This document shows positions 5,903 through 12,920 of a stretch of DNA of 15,514 nucleotides, one piece after another. The notes under the pieces are model-generated. The model made no database searches. It was not told the DNA's origin and worked only from the letters and a program-made list of their open reading frames with translations. This stretch comes from Candidatus Dormiibacterota bacterium (GTDB lineage: Bacteria > Chloroflexota > Dormibacteria > UBA8260): positions 1 to 15,514 of the forward strand of contig CATPCA010000262.1 in the NCBI GenBank assembly GCA_955652545.1, written 5' to 3'. The position numbers and the translations under genes are program-made. Positions within the stretch are counted from its first letter, which is position 1. Each line of letters begins with the position of its first letter.

Positions 5903-6595
5903 CTAGACCGTCGTTCTGCTGCGGTCGGCCTCCTCGTCGGCGCGCTGTTGCGTGATCTCGCCGGCGACGTGCGTGAGGAAGAACTGCCGGAAAAGCTCGC
6001 GTTGCTCCGCGTCGACCTGGCTGGTCACCTCAACCTTGGCACGCCGGCGGGTCACCCACGGCGGCACGCCACGTGCCACCACGTACGTGCCCACCCGCGC
6101 CTCAACGAGGGCGTCATCAGTGTCCGCAGCAACCTGGAGGCTCACCTTGAGGCTGACACCTGTGGTCTCGATCAGCTTCCAGCTCCGTTCCCAGCGCCGG
6201 CGCCGGTGCGCGTCGAAGATGACGATGACATCCTCCTCGGTCTTGACGGTCTCGCTGTCGCGCGCAGTGCTCTCGAGCATCGCGACGATCCCGTCGCTGA
6301 TCGCGTCGGCCACCCAGTCAACCAACGATGCTCCGCGGTTCTCCAGCTCGGGGAGAGACCGTGCCGCCGCCTCGGCGCCGAGCGCGGTGATCGTGCTGGC
6401 GTGGCGCCTGCAGTACACGACCCCGCCCACCATCGACCGGTGCTCCGGGCAGAACGCCGCCGTGCACCGTTGCCCGCGGCGATCGCGGTACGCGCAGGTG
6501 ATCGCCGTGTTCTTGCTGCAACCGCGCTCCGAGCACGGCAGCGTGCCGGTCGGGTTGGCAAACTCGTGAGGGTGGCGTCGGAACAGTGGTGGCAT
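5903..6595 (-). CDS. Cysteine-rich zinc-finger-like protein of unknown function
   Basis: I do not recognise a named family for this 230-residue protein. The N-terminal 65 residues hold Cys21, Cys26, Cys34, Cys44, Cys49, His52, Cys62 and His65. The spacing (C-x4-C-x7-C-x9-C-x4-C-x2-H-x9-C-x2-H) suits two zinc ions in a B-box or cross-brace-like arrangement. The rest has no cysteines. It contains a helical stretch (about 70-120) and an alpha/beta region rich in charged residues (EEDVIVIFDAHRRRRWERSW). No signal peptide or membrane helix is seen. It starts 29 bases after the DAHP synthase stop, and a TAGTAT hexamer (6627-6622) overlaps that stop. It may be co-transcribed or have its own weak promoter. 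A binding or scaffold role is a guess. Confidence 0.75.
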   Translation of the reverse strand: MPPLFRRHPHEFANPTGTLPCSERGCSKNTAITCAYRDRRGQRCTAAFCPEHRSMVGGVVYCRRHASTITALGAEAAARSLPELENRGASLVDWVADAISDGIVAMLESTARDSETVKTEEDVIVIFDAHRRRRWERSWKLIETTGVSLKVSLQVAADTDDALVEARVGTYVVARGVPPWVTRRRAKVEVTSQVDAEQRELFRQFFLTHVAGEITQQRADEEADRSRTTV

Positions 6596-6624
6596 ACAGG
6601 GCGCGCTGCTGGCGCAGCCTGATA

Positions 6625-7665
6625 CTACCGCGAGGCCTGTGACGGACCAGCCACGTTTTCGTGTTGCAACGCCCGCGTCAGCCGTCGCACGTCGTCCATG
6701 AGAGCGCTGAACTGGTCGAAGGTGAGCGACTGTGGTCCGTCGCTCAACGCTTCGTCCGGTGAGGGGTGCACCTCGATGAGCAGGCCGTCGGCGCCGGCGG
6801 CCACCGCTGCCAGCGCCATCGACGGCACCAGGTGGCGGTGTCCGGTGGCGTGCGACGGGTCGACGATCACCGGCAGGTGGGACAGCTCCCTGACGACCGG
6901 AACCGCCGACAGGTCGAGAGTGTTCCTCGTCGCCGTCTCGAAGGTGCGGATACCACGTTCACAGAGCACAACGTCAGGGTTGCCGTGGGCCACCACGTAC
7001 TCGGCGCTGAGCAGCCACTCCTCGATGGTGCTGCTGAGACCGCGCTTGAGGAGCACCGGCTTGCCCGCTTCACCGACTGCCTCGAGCAAGCTGAAGTTCT
7101 GAGCGTTTCGCGTCCCCACCTGGAGCATGTCGGCCGCCTCGGCGACTGCCTCGACGTCTCCCGGTGTGAGCACCTCGGTCACCACCGGGAGCCCGGTGAG
7201 CTCACGTGCGCGCTGCAGGTACTCGAGGCCGGGGGGGCCAAGTCCGCGAAACGAGTACGGTGAGCTGCGCGGCTTGTAGGCACCGCCGCGCAACAGGTGG
7301 GCGCCGGCGGACCTGACCCGCCGGGCGGTGTCGACGAGCTGTTCCTCGCTCTCCACCGCGCACGGACCCGCCGCAACCGCAAACGCTCCGTCGCCGATGG
7401 GCACGTCGCCGACATACACGACCGACGAATCGGGGTGCCATTCGCGTCCCACCAGCTTGTACGGCTTGCTGACCGGAATGGCGTCGAGGACCCCCGGAAG
7501 CGCCGCCACGGCATCGCGAATCGTCGCCGGGTTGGTGCCGAGCACGCCAATGGCGAGTCGGTCGGCCCCGGGAAGCTCGATGGGCTGGTAGCCGCGGTCG
7601 CGCACGTGAGCCATCACGTTGGCGACCTCCTCCTCGGTCGCCTGAGCGCTCATCATGATCAGCAC
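6625..7665 (-). CDS. aroF: 3-deoxy-7-phosphoheptulonate (DAHP) synthase, type I-beta
   Basis: The enzyme condenses phosphoenolpyruvate and erythrose-4-phosphate, the first step of the shikimate pathway to aromatic amino acids. The protein has 346 residues. The N-terminal ferredoxin/ACT-like domain (1-75, with [16 protein letters not shown]) is typical of I-beta enzymes and can mediate feedback control. Then come the linker KPYKLVGRE and the TIM barrel: [60 protein letters not shown] and [19 protein letters not shown]. Metal and PEP ligands in these motifs are intact. GTG 7665 gives the canonical MLIMMSAQ start, with a CAGGAT hexamer 6 bases upstream. The lipoprotein gene is 22 bases upstream. 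Confidence 0.96.
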   Translation of the reverse strand: MLIMMSAQATEEEVANVMAHVRDRGYQPIELPGADRLAIGVLGTNPATIRDAVAALPGVLDAIPVSKPYKLVGREWHPDSSVVYVGDVPIGDGAFAVAAGPCAVESEEQLVDTARRVRSAGAHLLRGGAYKPRSSPYSFRGLGPPGLEYLQRARELTGLPVVTEVLTPGDVEAVAEAADMLQVGTRNAQNFSLLEAVGEAGKPVLLKRGLSSTIEEWLLSAEYVVAHGNPDVVLCERGIRTFETATRNTLDLSAVPVVRELSHLPVIVDPSHATGHRHLVPSMALAAVAAGADGLLIEVHPSPDEALSDGPQSLTFDQFSALMDDVRRLTRALQHENVAGPSQASR

Positions 7666-7687
7666 GCGCCGATCCTGCCAGAAAACC

Positions 7688-8275
7688 TCAGGACGGCGAC
7701 CATCTCCACGCGGTCAGGACCGCCTGGAGGCCGCCCAGCTGCCGGCTGAAGGCGAACTGGGACGTGTTGAGGACGATGTGGTACGTGCTCGCACCGTGGT
7801 TCACCACCATGTCGCGGCTCTCGCCGGGCGTCCCCTGGATGGGGCGTTCATAGGTGAGGTACTGGCCCGACGCACCGTCGAGGACGAACTGCTGCGTTGC
7901 GCTGAGGTTGGTGGCACCGTCATCGGTCACGGTGTTGAGGTACGTGATCACCTGGTCGTCAGGCACCGGCTGTGCCAGCACCACGACATTGATGTTGGCG
8001 CGCACGTCGTTGACGTTCGTCTGTGCCTGTCCGGGAGGCCCCTGTTCGACGAGGTACGCCACGCGGCCGTCCGCGCTCAGCTTCTGCACCTCGGTCGCGT
8101 TGGTGATGGTGTTGGTCCATCCCTGCGGCACGACGGTTGTGAACGTCCCGGCGCTGATCGCCGTGGCCGATGCGCTCGACGGCGCCGGGCTTGGGGAGGT
8201 CTCGCCGCTGGCACACGCCGGCAGCGCGCAGCACAGCAGGAGGCCGAGGGCAAACCGACGACGGACCCGGATCAG
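7688..8275 (-). CDS. Putative secreted lipoprotein with non-standard or frameshifted start
   Basis: The unbroken frame contains no ATG, GTG or TTG before an internal GTG at 8131, yet it codes a convincing lipoprotein signal upstream of that codon: [20 protein letters not shown], then a Ser/Pro/Ala-rich linker. The mature part (about 150 residues, starting near [10 protein letters not shown]) resembles small exported LpqN-like or PsbP-like lipoproteins, but I cannot assign a family. Either CTG 8275 is the start (GAGG lies about 8 bases upstream), or one base is missing in the GGG run at 8275-8277. Adding one would join ATG 8289 to the frame as MRSAPLIRVRRR. A TAGACT -10 at 8315-8320 supports transcription from here. 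I give the CTG boundary as a compromise. Confidence 0.65.
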   Translation of the reverse strand: MIRVRRRFALGLLLCCALPACASGETSPSPAPSSASATAISAGTFTTVVPQGWTNTITNATEVQKLSADGRVAYLVEQGPPGQAQTNVNDVRANINVVVLAQPVPDDQVITYLNTVTDDGATNLSATQQFVLDGASGQYLTYERPIQGTPGESRDMVVNHGASTYHIVLNTSQFAFSRQLGGLQAVLTAWRWSPS

Positions 8276-8314
8276 GGAGCAGACCTCATCGTGGTGGCGG
8301 CACCGACGCGGCCC

Positions 8315-8320
8315 AGTCTA
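8315..8320 (-). promoter_or_regulatory. -10 element TAGACT for the lipoprotein gene
   Basis: On the minus strand TAGACT is identical to the DUF2277 hexamer. It lies 25 bases before ATG 8289 and 39 before CTG 8275, so this mRNA would have a leader. It faces away from the GNAT promoter. Confidence 0.4.
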
Positions 8321-8377
8321 GTGCGGGAGGTCGCGCGCCCCGGCCATGTGCGCACACGCCTGCCGGACAGCGCGCGG

Positions 8378-8383
8378 CACAAT
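8378..8383 (+). promoter_or_regulatory. -10 element CACAAT for a leaderless GNAT-gene mRNA
   Basis: CACAAT ends 6 bases before GTG 8390, one mismatch from TANNNT. The same hexamer is the -10 of the SDR promoter at 122-127. It probably drives the downstream genes up to the sigma-like protein. Confidence 0.45.
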
Positions 8384-8389
8384 CGCGTC

Positions 8390-9205
8390 GTGACGCAGTT
8401 GACGGTGGGCCGGGTTGGGCCGACGGAGGCAGGCGCGCTGGCGCGGTTGCTCAACGCCGACCTGGTCCACAACGTGTACCTGCGCAGTGAGCTACGCCTG
8501 CTCGGCACCGCCGCGCCATGGTGGTGTGTGTCCGACGGCACCGAGCTGCGCGCGGCCGTCCTGGCCGGCCCGCTGACGGTCCCGTACCTGCCGGATACCG
8601 GCGACGCAGCACGGCTCGCCGAGGCCACCCGGGCGCACACCCCGCCACACCTCATGGTCGGGCCGCGCGTTGCCGTGCGCGCCCTGCACGCCTGCAACGA
8701 GCACCGCCGTCCGGCTCGCGAGATCCGCGACCCGCAGCCCGTCATGGTGGTCGACCGCCGCCGTTTGCGGGTCCTCCCCCCGGCGCCGCTGCGGGCCGCC
8801 ACGCGCAAGGACGTCGACACGCTGGCCACCGCGGCGGGCATGATGCACCGCGAGGAGATGAGCGGCGACAGTGCGCCCCCCGACCGCACCGCGTGGCGGG
8901 CGCGCATGACCCAGCTCGTCGACCGCGGCTGGAGCTGGGCGTGGATCGAGAGGGGAGACGTGGTCTTCAAAGCGGAGTTGAGCGCATGGACCCCCGAGGT
9001 GGTCCAGGTCCAGGGAGTGTTCACCGCGCCATCGCGGCGCGGGCAGGGGGTGGCCACCGCAGGCATGGCCGCACTCTGCTCGATGCTCCTGGAAACCGTT
9101 CCGCTGGTGAGCCTCTACGTCAACGGCTACAACCACGCCGCGCTGCGCCTGTACCGCCGTGTCGGTTTCGAGAACTCTGGCGATTTCGCCACGGTTATGT
9201 ACTGA
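8390..9205 (+). CDS. GNAT N-acetyltransferase with N-terminal DUF4081 domain
   Basis: The 271-residue protein has two parts. The N-terminal ~130 residues match the DUF4081 pattern (NADLVHNVYLRSELRLLG, then a VVDRR linker). The C-terminal part is a GNAT fold with the acetyl-CoA loop VFTAPSRRGQGVATAGMAAL (about 209-228) and the motif B segment LYVNGYNHAALRLYRRVGFE. Such proteins, common in Actinobacteria, acetylate unknown amine substrates in the cytoplasm. GTG 8390 is favoured by the CACAAT hexamer 6 bases upstream; the longer open frame extends antisense over the lipoprotein gene. The SRPBCC gene follows after 12 bases and the sigma-like gene 2 bases after that, suggesting one transcript. Confidence 0.88.
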   Translation: MTQLTVGRVGPTEAGALARLLNADLVHNVYLRSELRLLGTAAPWWCVSDGTELRAAVLAGPLTVPYLPDTGDAARLAEATRAHTPPHLMVGPRVAVRALHACNEHRRPAREIRDPQPVMVVDRRRLRVLPPAPLRAATRKDVDTLATAAGMMHREEMSGDSAPPDRTAWRARMTQLVDRGWSWAWIERGDVVFKAELSAWTPEVVQVQGVFTAPSRRGQGVATAGMAALCSMLLETVPLVSLYVNGYNHAALRLYRRVGFENSGDFATVMY

Positions 9206-9217
9206 GGACTGGGCGGA

Positions 9218-9667
9218 ATGATCAAGGCCAGCGCGGCAGCGACGCTCCCGGTCTCGGCTCAGCGCGCCTTTGCGGTGGTCAGTGACATCTCCAACGCCGA
9301 CTGGTTGCCCGCCGTCCGCGGAGTCCGGCACGTGGGTGGCCCCAGGCAAGCGGTGGGCGAACGGTTCGAGGTGGAGGCCGGACTGGTGGGCCGCCACCTG
9401 CGCGGCATCCTCCTCGTCCAGGAGATGGACCCTCCCAAACGCATCGTGCTTGTGCTCGAGGAAGGTCTCGACCTGACCATCACCATCGACGTCAAACCCG
9501 CGCGCGCTGGATGCGAGCTCCGCGTCGAGGCGCTCTACTCGGTCGGCGGCGCTTTCGGCGGAGCGGTGGAACGGGCCAGCCAGCCGGCGGCGCGTCGCGA
9601 GGTGGCGCGCGCGGTGGAGCAGCTGGCTGCTCGCTTCGGTCGCGAGGACGAGCTGGCGACGCAGTAA
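9218..9667 (+). CDS. SRPBCC (START-like/polyketide cyclase) family protein
   Basis: The 149-residue protein has the helix-grip fold pattern of SRPBCC proteins. The N-terminal strand and helix read KASAAATLPVSAQRAFAVVSDISNADWLPAVRG (about 3-35), the usual opening of COQ10/polyketide-cyclase-like members. It continues with alternating hydrophobic strands and ends in a long helix (REVARAVEQLAARFG). These proteins bind lipids or other hydrophobic ligands; no catalytic residue can be proposed. It starts 12 bases after the GNAT stop with a weak purine-rich site just upstream, and ends 2 bases before the sigma-like gene, consistent with translational coupling. Confidence 0.85.
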   Translation: MIKASAAATLPVSAQRAFAVVSDISNADWLPAVRGVRHVGGPRQAVGERFEVEAGLVGRHLRGILLVQEMDPPKRIVLVLEEGLDLTITIDVKPARAGCELRVEALYSVGGAFGGAVERASQPAARREVARAVEQLAARFGREDELATQ

Positions 9668-9669
9668 GC

Positions 9670-10275
9670 GTGAGCACCCCGTTTCCCGACGACACCGCGC
9701 TGGACGCCATTGCCGCCCAGGTCCGCGCGCTGGCCCCCCTGCCCGACGAGGACGCTGCCATCCTCGTGGCTGAATCGCGCGAGTCGCCGGCAGGGCAGGC
9801 CACCGCCCGCCTCGTCGAACAGCAGCTGGGCACCGTCCTGGCAGCGGTCCTCGCTCGCCGCAGCCCGGAGCTCGACGTAATGGACCTCTACCAGGAGGGT
9901 TCGATCGCTGCCACCGTCGCCGTCGGCGAGTACGTCGCCCGTGGCGGGCCACCCGAAGGGTTGCGGCCCTACGTCAAGCGCGTGGTCGAGGAGTTCCTCG
10001 ACGACGTCGTGGAGCGCGAAACCGCCCAGCGGTTGGCTGATGCCCTGCTCGTCGAGAACGTCAAGCTACTCGAGGCCGCCGACCTGGCGCTGCGAAGCCG
10101 CCTCGAACGCGAACCCACCACCCTCGAGCTCGCCGCGGCGCTGAACTGGACGCCCGAGGCCGTCGAGGTCGTCGCCGCCTCTCTCCGCCTGGCCCGTGAG
10201 CAGTACGACGCCGAGATCGTCGAGTACCTCGATGACACCGATGGCGACACGGGAGACGGCACGGCGGACGTGTGA
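9670..10275 (+). CDS. Sigma-70-like protein with regions 2/3 only
   Basis: The protein has 201 residues. Residues 46-113 resemble sigma region 2: RLVEQQLGTVLAAVLARR, then LDVMDLYQEGSIAATVAVGEY in place of the usual LDLIQEGxxGLxxAVxxF. Residues 138-190 resemble region 3, with REPTTLELAAALNWTPEAVEVV. The -35-binding region 4 is absent. The segment that should hold region 2.3/2.4 aromatic and basic residues reads GLRPYVKRVVEEFLDDVVE, which is acidic. The tail (DDTDGDTGDGTADV) is also acidic. It may bind RNA polymerase core or an anti-sigma partner without recognising a promoter; this is inference. GTG 9670 lies 2 bases after the SRPBCC stop. Confidence 0.7.
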   Translation: MSTPFPDDTALDAIAAQVRALAPLPDEDAAILVAESRESPAGQATARLVEQQLGTVLAAVLARRSPELDVMDLYQEGSIAATVAVGEYVARGGPPEGLRPYVKRVVEEFLDDVVERETAQRLADALLVENVKLLEAADLALRSRLEREPTTLELAAALNWTPEAVEVVAASLRLAREQYDAEIVEYLDDTDGDTGDGTADV

Positions 10276-10287
10276 GCAGGGACGGCC

Positions 10288-10309
10288 GACTGTCCGTCGA
10301 CTGTCCGCC
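10288..10309 (+). repeat. Two tandem 11-base repeats upstream of the receiver-like gene
   Basis: CGACTGTCCGT (10288-10298) is followed at once by CGACTGTCCGC (10299-10309), with 10 of 11 bases identical. The pair lies in the only intergenic gap of this gene run, 44 bases before a TACCAT hexamer. The one-helical-turn spacing suits side-by-side operator half-sites. Confidence 0.6.
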
Positions 10310-10353
10310 CGCCTGGTGCAGGGTGGGACTGTGAGCGCTGCGGGCGGCGTGCC

Positions 10354-10359
10354 TACCAT
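10354..10359 (+). promoter_or_regulatory. Possible -10 element TACCAT of the signalling operon
   Basis: TACCAT fits TANNNT and ends 8 bases before an ATG at 10368. That ATG opens a 5-codon frame, not the main gene. If it is used, transcription would start near 10366 and the signalling genes would be separable from the sigma-like gene. No clear -35 is visible. Confidence 0.35.
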
Positions 10360-10367
10360 CCCCGCGC

Positions 10368-10385
10368 ATGGATTGGTGCTGGTGA
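10368..10385 (+). CDS. Possible 5-codon leader peptide (MDWCW)
   Basis: ATG 10368 lies 8 bases after TACCAT and opens Met-Asp-Trp-Cys-Trp-stop. Its TGA (10383-10385) overlaps the ATG (10385) of the receiver-like gene as TGATG, the same junction used twice further downstream. It could be a leaderless upstream frame coupling translation to the main gene. It could equally be chance. Confidence 0.25.
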   Translation: MDWCW

Positions 10386-10972
10386 TGGAGAGCTCGTTGT
10401 CCGGCGCGGTCGCGCGGAGCCGCCCGGGGCGTACCGTGCTGGTCGTCGGCGACGACGCCGAGCTCGCCACGGCTCTTCGTGACCGCCTCGACCGCGCCTA
10501 CGTCACCGTGGTCGAGGTGCTTCCCGGTGAGGAGCTCGCGGCCATCCGGAGCTGCCGTCCGTGGCCCTGGATGGTGGTCGGCGCCGGCGAGCATGTCGAC
10601 CCACGCGTCCTCACCGAGCTCGGCCGCGGCCCGACCCTGCTGATCTGGCGGGCGCCGCCGCCGCCGGGCCTCCCCGCCCGGGCGATCGCCGCCGATCGCT
10701 TCACCGTGGTGGTGGGCACCGTGGCCACCGCGCTTGGCGCCGAGGTGGCGGGCATGCACCTCGCCATCGGCAGCGGTGTCGACATGCCCGACGGCGGCCA
10801 CGTCGCCAACGCCTGCCTCGAGGCGCTGGTCGCAAGCCATCCGCGGCCACTCGTGGCACCGTCACGGCTGGTGCGGTCCGCGGCGCGCGCCCTGGCCGCT
10901 CACGGCGTGCCCCTGCGCCCTCGGTCCACAACGGACGGCGGCGTGGTGCTCGCCCGGCTGGACGAACCCTGA
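10385..10972 (+). CDS. Receiver-like protein lacking the phospho-acceptor aspartate
   Basis: The 195-residue protein begins like a CheY receiver: RTVLVVGDDAELATALRDRL (16-35) supplies the first strand and an acidic pair at 23-24. The third strand, WPWMVVGAGEH (60-70), has no Asp where phosphorylation would occur. The second half is Ala/Arg/Pro-rich with no recognised domain; a helical C-terminus (ACLEALVASHPRPLVAPSRLVRSAARAL) resembles a small effector region. It may act as a pseudo-receiver. The start is uncertain: ATG 10385 is chosen for its TGATG overlap with the short leader frame and its position before the receiver; GTG 10331 and GTG 10376 are in frame. The stop overlaps the next gene (TGATG). 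Confidence 0.6.
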   Translation: MESSLSGAVARSRPGRTVLVVGDDAELATALRDRLDRAYVTVVEVLPGEELAAIRSCRPWPWMVVGAGEHVDPRVLTELGRGPTLLIWRAPPPPGLPARAIAADRFTVVVGTVATALGAEVAGMHLAIGSGVDMPDGGHVANACLEALVASHPRPLVAPSRLVRSAARALAAHGVPLRPRSTTDGGVVLARLDEP

Positions 10973-11607
10973 TGCGCGCCAACGTCGAGGTGCTCATCGT
11001 CGAGGATGACGCGGAGACGCTCGAAGAGTTGCGCGCGCACTTCGCTCGCAAGCGCTTCCATCCGCTGGCTACGCGGAGCGCGGCACACGCCGTGAGGGCA
11101 CTGCGCAACAACGCGGAGTCGACGCGGCCGGTGCTCGCCGTGGTCGACTGGGACCTGTCCAAGGCGCCCGACCAGTCGCTGAGCAGCAGCGACGTGCTCG
11201 GCCTCCTGGGTCGTGAGCTGTCCGATTGCCTCACCATCGTGTACTCCGCCAACATCGACTCGTTCAGGGTGCGCAGCGAGATCCACCGGGCTCACCCCCG
11301 CGCCTGGCTGCACGATAAGCGCGACGGCGACGCATCGCTGATGGAGCGCGTCGACCGGATGCTCGACCAGACCGTCGCGGACCTGCGCGTCAGCGAGGGA
11401 TCGGTGGTCGTCCACGTACCGACGATGGCTGAGCACCACCACCGCGAGGCGGTGCGCCTGGTGGTGCACCATCCGGAGATCGTCACCTTCCACTCCGACA
11501 CGGCAACCAAGGCGGTGCGCAGGTTCAAGGAATGGCTCAACCAACAGGGCTCGGCCATGACCGTCATCAGCCACGGAAACCGCAAGTACCGCCTGGGAAA
11601 TCGCTGA
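10972..11607 (+). CDS. Response regulator with a novel C-terminal domain
   Basis: The protein has 211 residues. Residues 5-130 form a receiver with the expected active-site set: acidic Glu11-Asp12-Asp13, phospho-acceptor Asp59 in AVVDWDLS, a Thr/Ser-type switch at Ser92 (VYSAN), and Lys116 (HDKRDG). The C-terminal ~70 residues (GSVVVHVPTMAEHHHREAVRLVV through FKEWLNQQGSAMTVISHGNRKYRL) match no output domain I know; they are basic and His-rich and could be a small DNA- or RNA-binding fold. ATG 10972 overlaps the previous stop as TGATG, and the stop overlaps the next ATG in the same way. Phosphorylation by the adjacent kinase-like protein is plausible but unproven. Confidence 0.75.
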   Translation: MRANVEVLIVEDDAETLEELRAHFARKRFHPLATRSAAHAVRALRNNAESTRPVLAVVDWDLSKAPDQSLSSSDVLGLLGRELSDCLTIVYSANIDSFRVRSEIHRAHPRAWLHDKRDGDASLMERVDRMLDQTVADLRVSEGSVVVHVPTMAEHHHREAVRLVVHHPEIVTFHSDTATKAVRRFKEWLNQQGSAMTVISHGNRKYRLGNR

Positions 11608-12920
11608 TGAACCTGACGCTGGCCGAGATCCGCGAGCTGCCGCTCCCGGCGGCGCTGTTCGACGGCGACGACCTGCTCGGGCACACGCCGGAGTGGCGCG
11701 ACGCAGGCCCCGGGGCGGTCGCCTTCCCCGTCCGCGGCCGCCGCCTGGTGGTGAGCAGCGACGCCACCCATCCCATGTGCGTGCCCGTGGTGGCGCGGTT
11801 GCTGGCGGAGATCGACGGCATGGCGACGTCGCTGCCGCGCCGTCAGTCGTTGCGCGCCACCATGCTCGCCGACTCTCTGCGGATCGTCGCCGGCCGAGGC
11901 GTCTCCACCTCGGGTGCGAGCACCAACGTCCTCGAGCACGCCTGCGCCGGGATCGCGTCGCGCACCGCGTTGACCGTTTCCGTCGATCGCTGCGACGAGT
12001 TCGCCGTCGCCGCTCCGTCGGTGGCCGCGCTGGTGCTGGTCCAGTTCGCGGTCAATGCGGAGCGGCATGACCACGCGGAGTCGATCGTGTTGGCCGCGGG
12101 CGATGAGATGTTCAGCGTGGGCTGGCATGGCTCGCGCGGCGCGGCAGGCACGGTCACGGCTCGGCGTCGAGCTGAGCGCGCTCGCTGGGGACTGGGCTTC
12201 GCGCGCATCGCCGCAGATGCAATCGGCGGAGTCATGTATCCGCCTGCCGAGGCGGCTGACGGACTCCGCATCGCCCTGCTCGAGGTTGGCCTTCACCACC
12301 TCGCCCTGCCGCTCGCGGTGATCCGCGACGGCGCCGTCCAGAAGGCGACGCGTGCCTGGGACGAGGAGACCGCGCTGCTGCCCGGTGCGTCGTTGCCGCC
12401 GGACTCGCGCGCGGCGCGTTGCGCTGCCGCCGCCGCCGCCGTGCCCGGCGAGATCGCCTGCGTCGATGGCTGGTCGGCGCGCTCCGTTGCCGGCGGCGCC
12501 ACGTGGATCGCCATCCCGCCGGACGCTGTCGTCGACCGTGCCCGCGACGTCCTCGACGGCATGGTCCACGAGCGCGCGCTGTGGGACAACGTCCCCGAGC
12601 CGGGCCGATCGCGAATCGTGGCGCTGGCGGCGATCCTGGCGGCGATGCTCGGCGCCGAGCTGACGCGCGTGCCCGGCGAGACCTGGAACCAGCGGGCGTC
12701 CGAAGTTGCCGCTGCCTACGGGCTGACCACCCCGCTGCCACGCTTCGACGGCGCCGGCGCGGTCGACCCGCGCGTCGCACTGTTCCTGGCGCGGGAGTTC
12801 GGCGACCGCCTCGACGCCGACGGCGACGATCTCTACCTGCGCATCGCCGCTCAGCATCGCGATGACCCGCTGGTGCGCGTCTTCCTGGCGCCCGGGGACG
12901 ATTCGCTGAAACTCAGCTGA
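11607..12920 (+). CDS. Degenerate histidine-kinase-like protein
   Basis: The protein has 437 residues and no signal peptide or membrane helix. A PAS-like start (LPLPAALFDGDDLLGHTPEW, 11-30) is followed by a helical pair in the DHp position (about 60-97) with no clear HE/HD phospho-site. An ATPase-like part then has the N-box ALVLVQFAVNAERH (141-154, Asn150) and a G2-like WGLGFARIAADAIGG (194-208). The G1 Asp-x-Gly motif is replaced by VGWHGSRG (171-178). After 230 a second PAS-like motif (LPLAVIRDGAVQKATRAW) and an unrecognised helical region follow. ATP binding may persist while kinase activity is doubtful. Its start overlaps the receiver stop, and its end overlaps the convergent queF stop by 8 bases. 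Confidence 0.65.
   Translation: MNLTLAEIRELPLPAALFDGDDLLGHTPEWRDAGPGAVAFPVRGRRLVVSSDATHPMCVPVVARLLAEIDGMATSLPRRQSLRATMLADSLRIVAGRGVSTSGASTNVLEHACAGIASRTALTVSVDRCDEFAVAAPSVAALVLVQFAVNAERHDHAESIVLAAGDEMFSVGWHGSRGAAGTVTARRRAERARWGLGFARIAADAIGGVMYPPAEAADGLRIALLEVGLHHLALPLAVIRDGAVQKATRAWDEETALLPGASLPPDSRAARCAAAAAAVPGEIACVDGWSARSVAGGATWIAIPPDAVVDRARDVLDGMVHERALWDNVPEPGRSRIVALAAILAAMLGAELTRVPGETWNQRASEVAAAYGLTTPLPRFDGAGAVDPRVALFLAREFGDRLDADGDDLYLRIAAQHRDDPLVRVFLAPGDDSLKLS

Noticed and set aside
7655..8389. Upstream extension of the GNAT open frame as an extra N-terminal domain
   Set aside because: It lies antisense to the lipoprotein gene, shows no domain, and the DUF4081 part begins at GTG 8390 after a -10-like hexamer.
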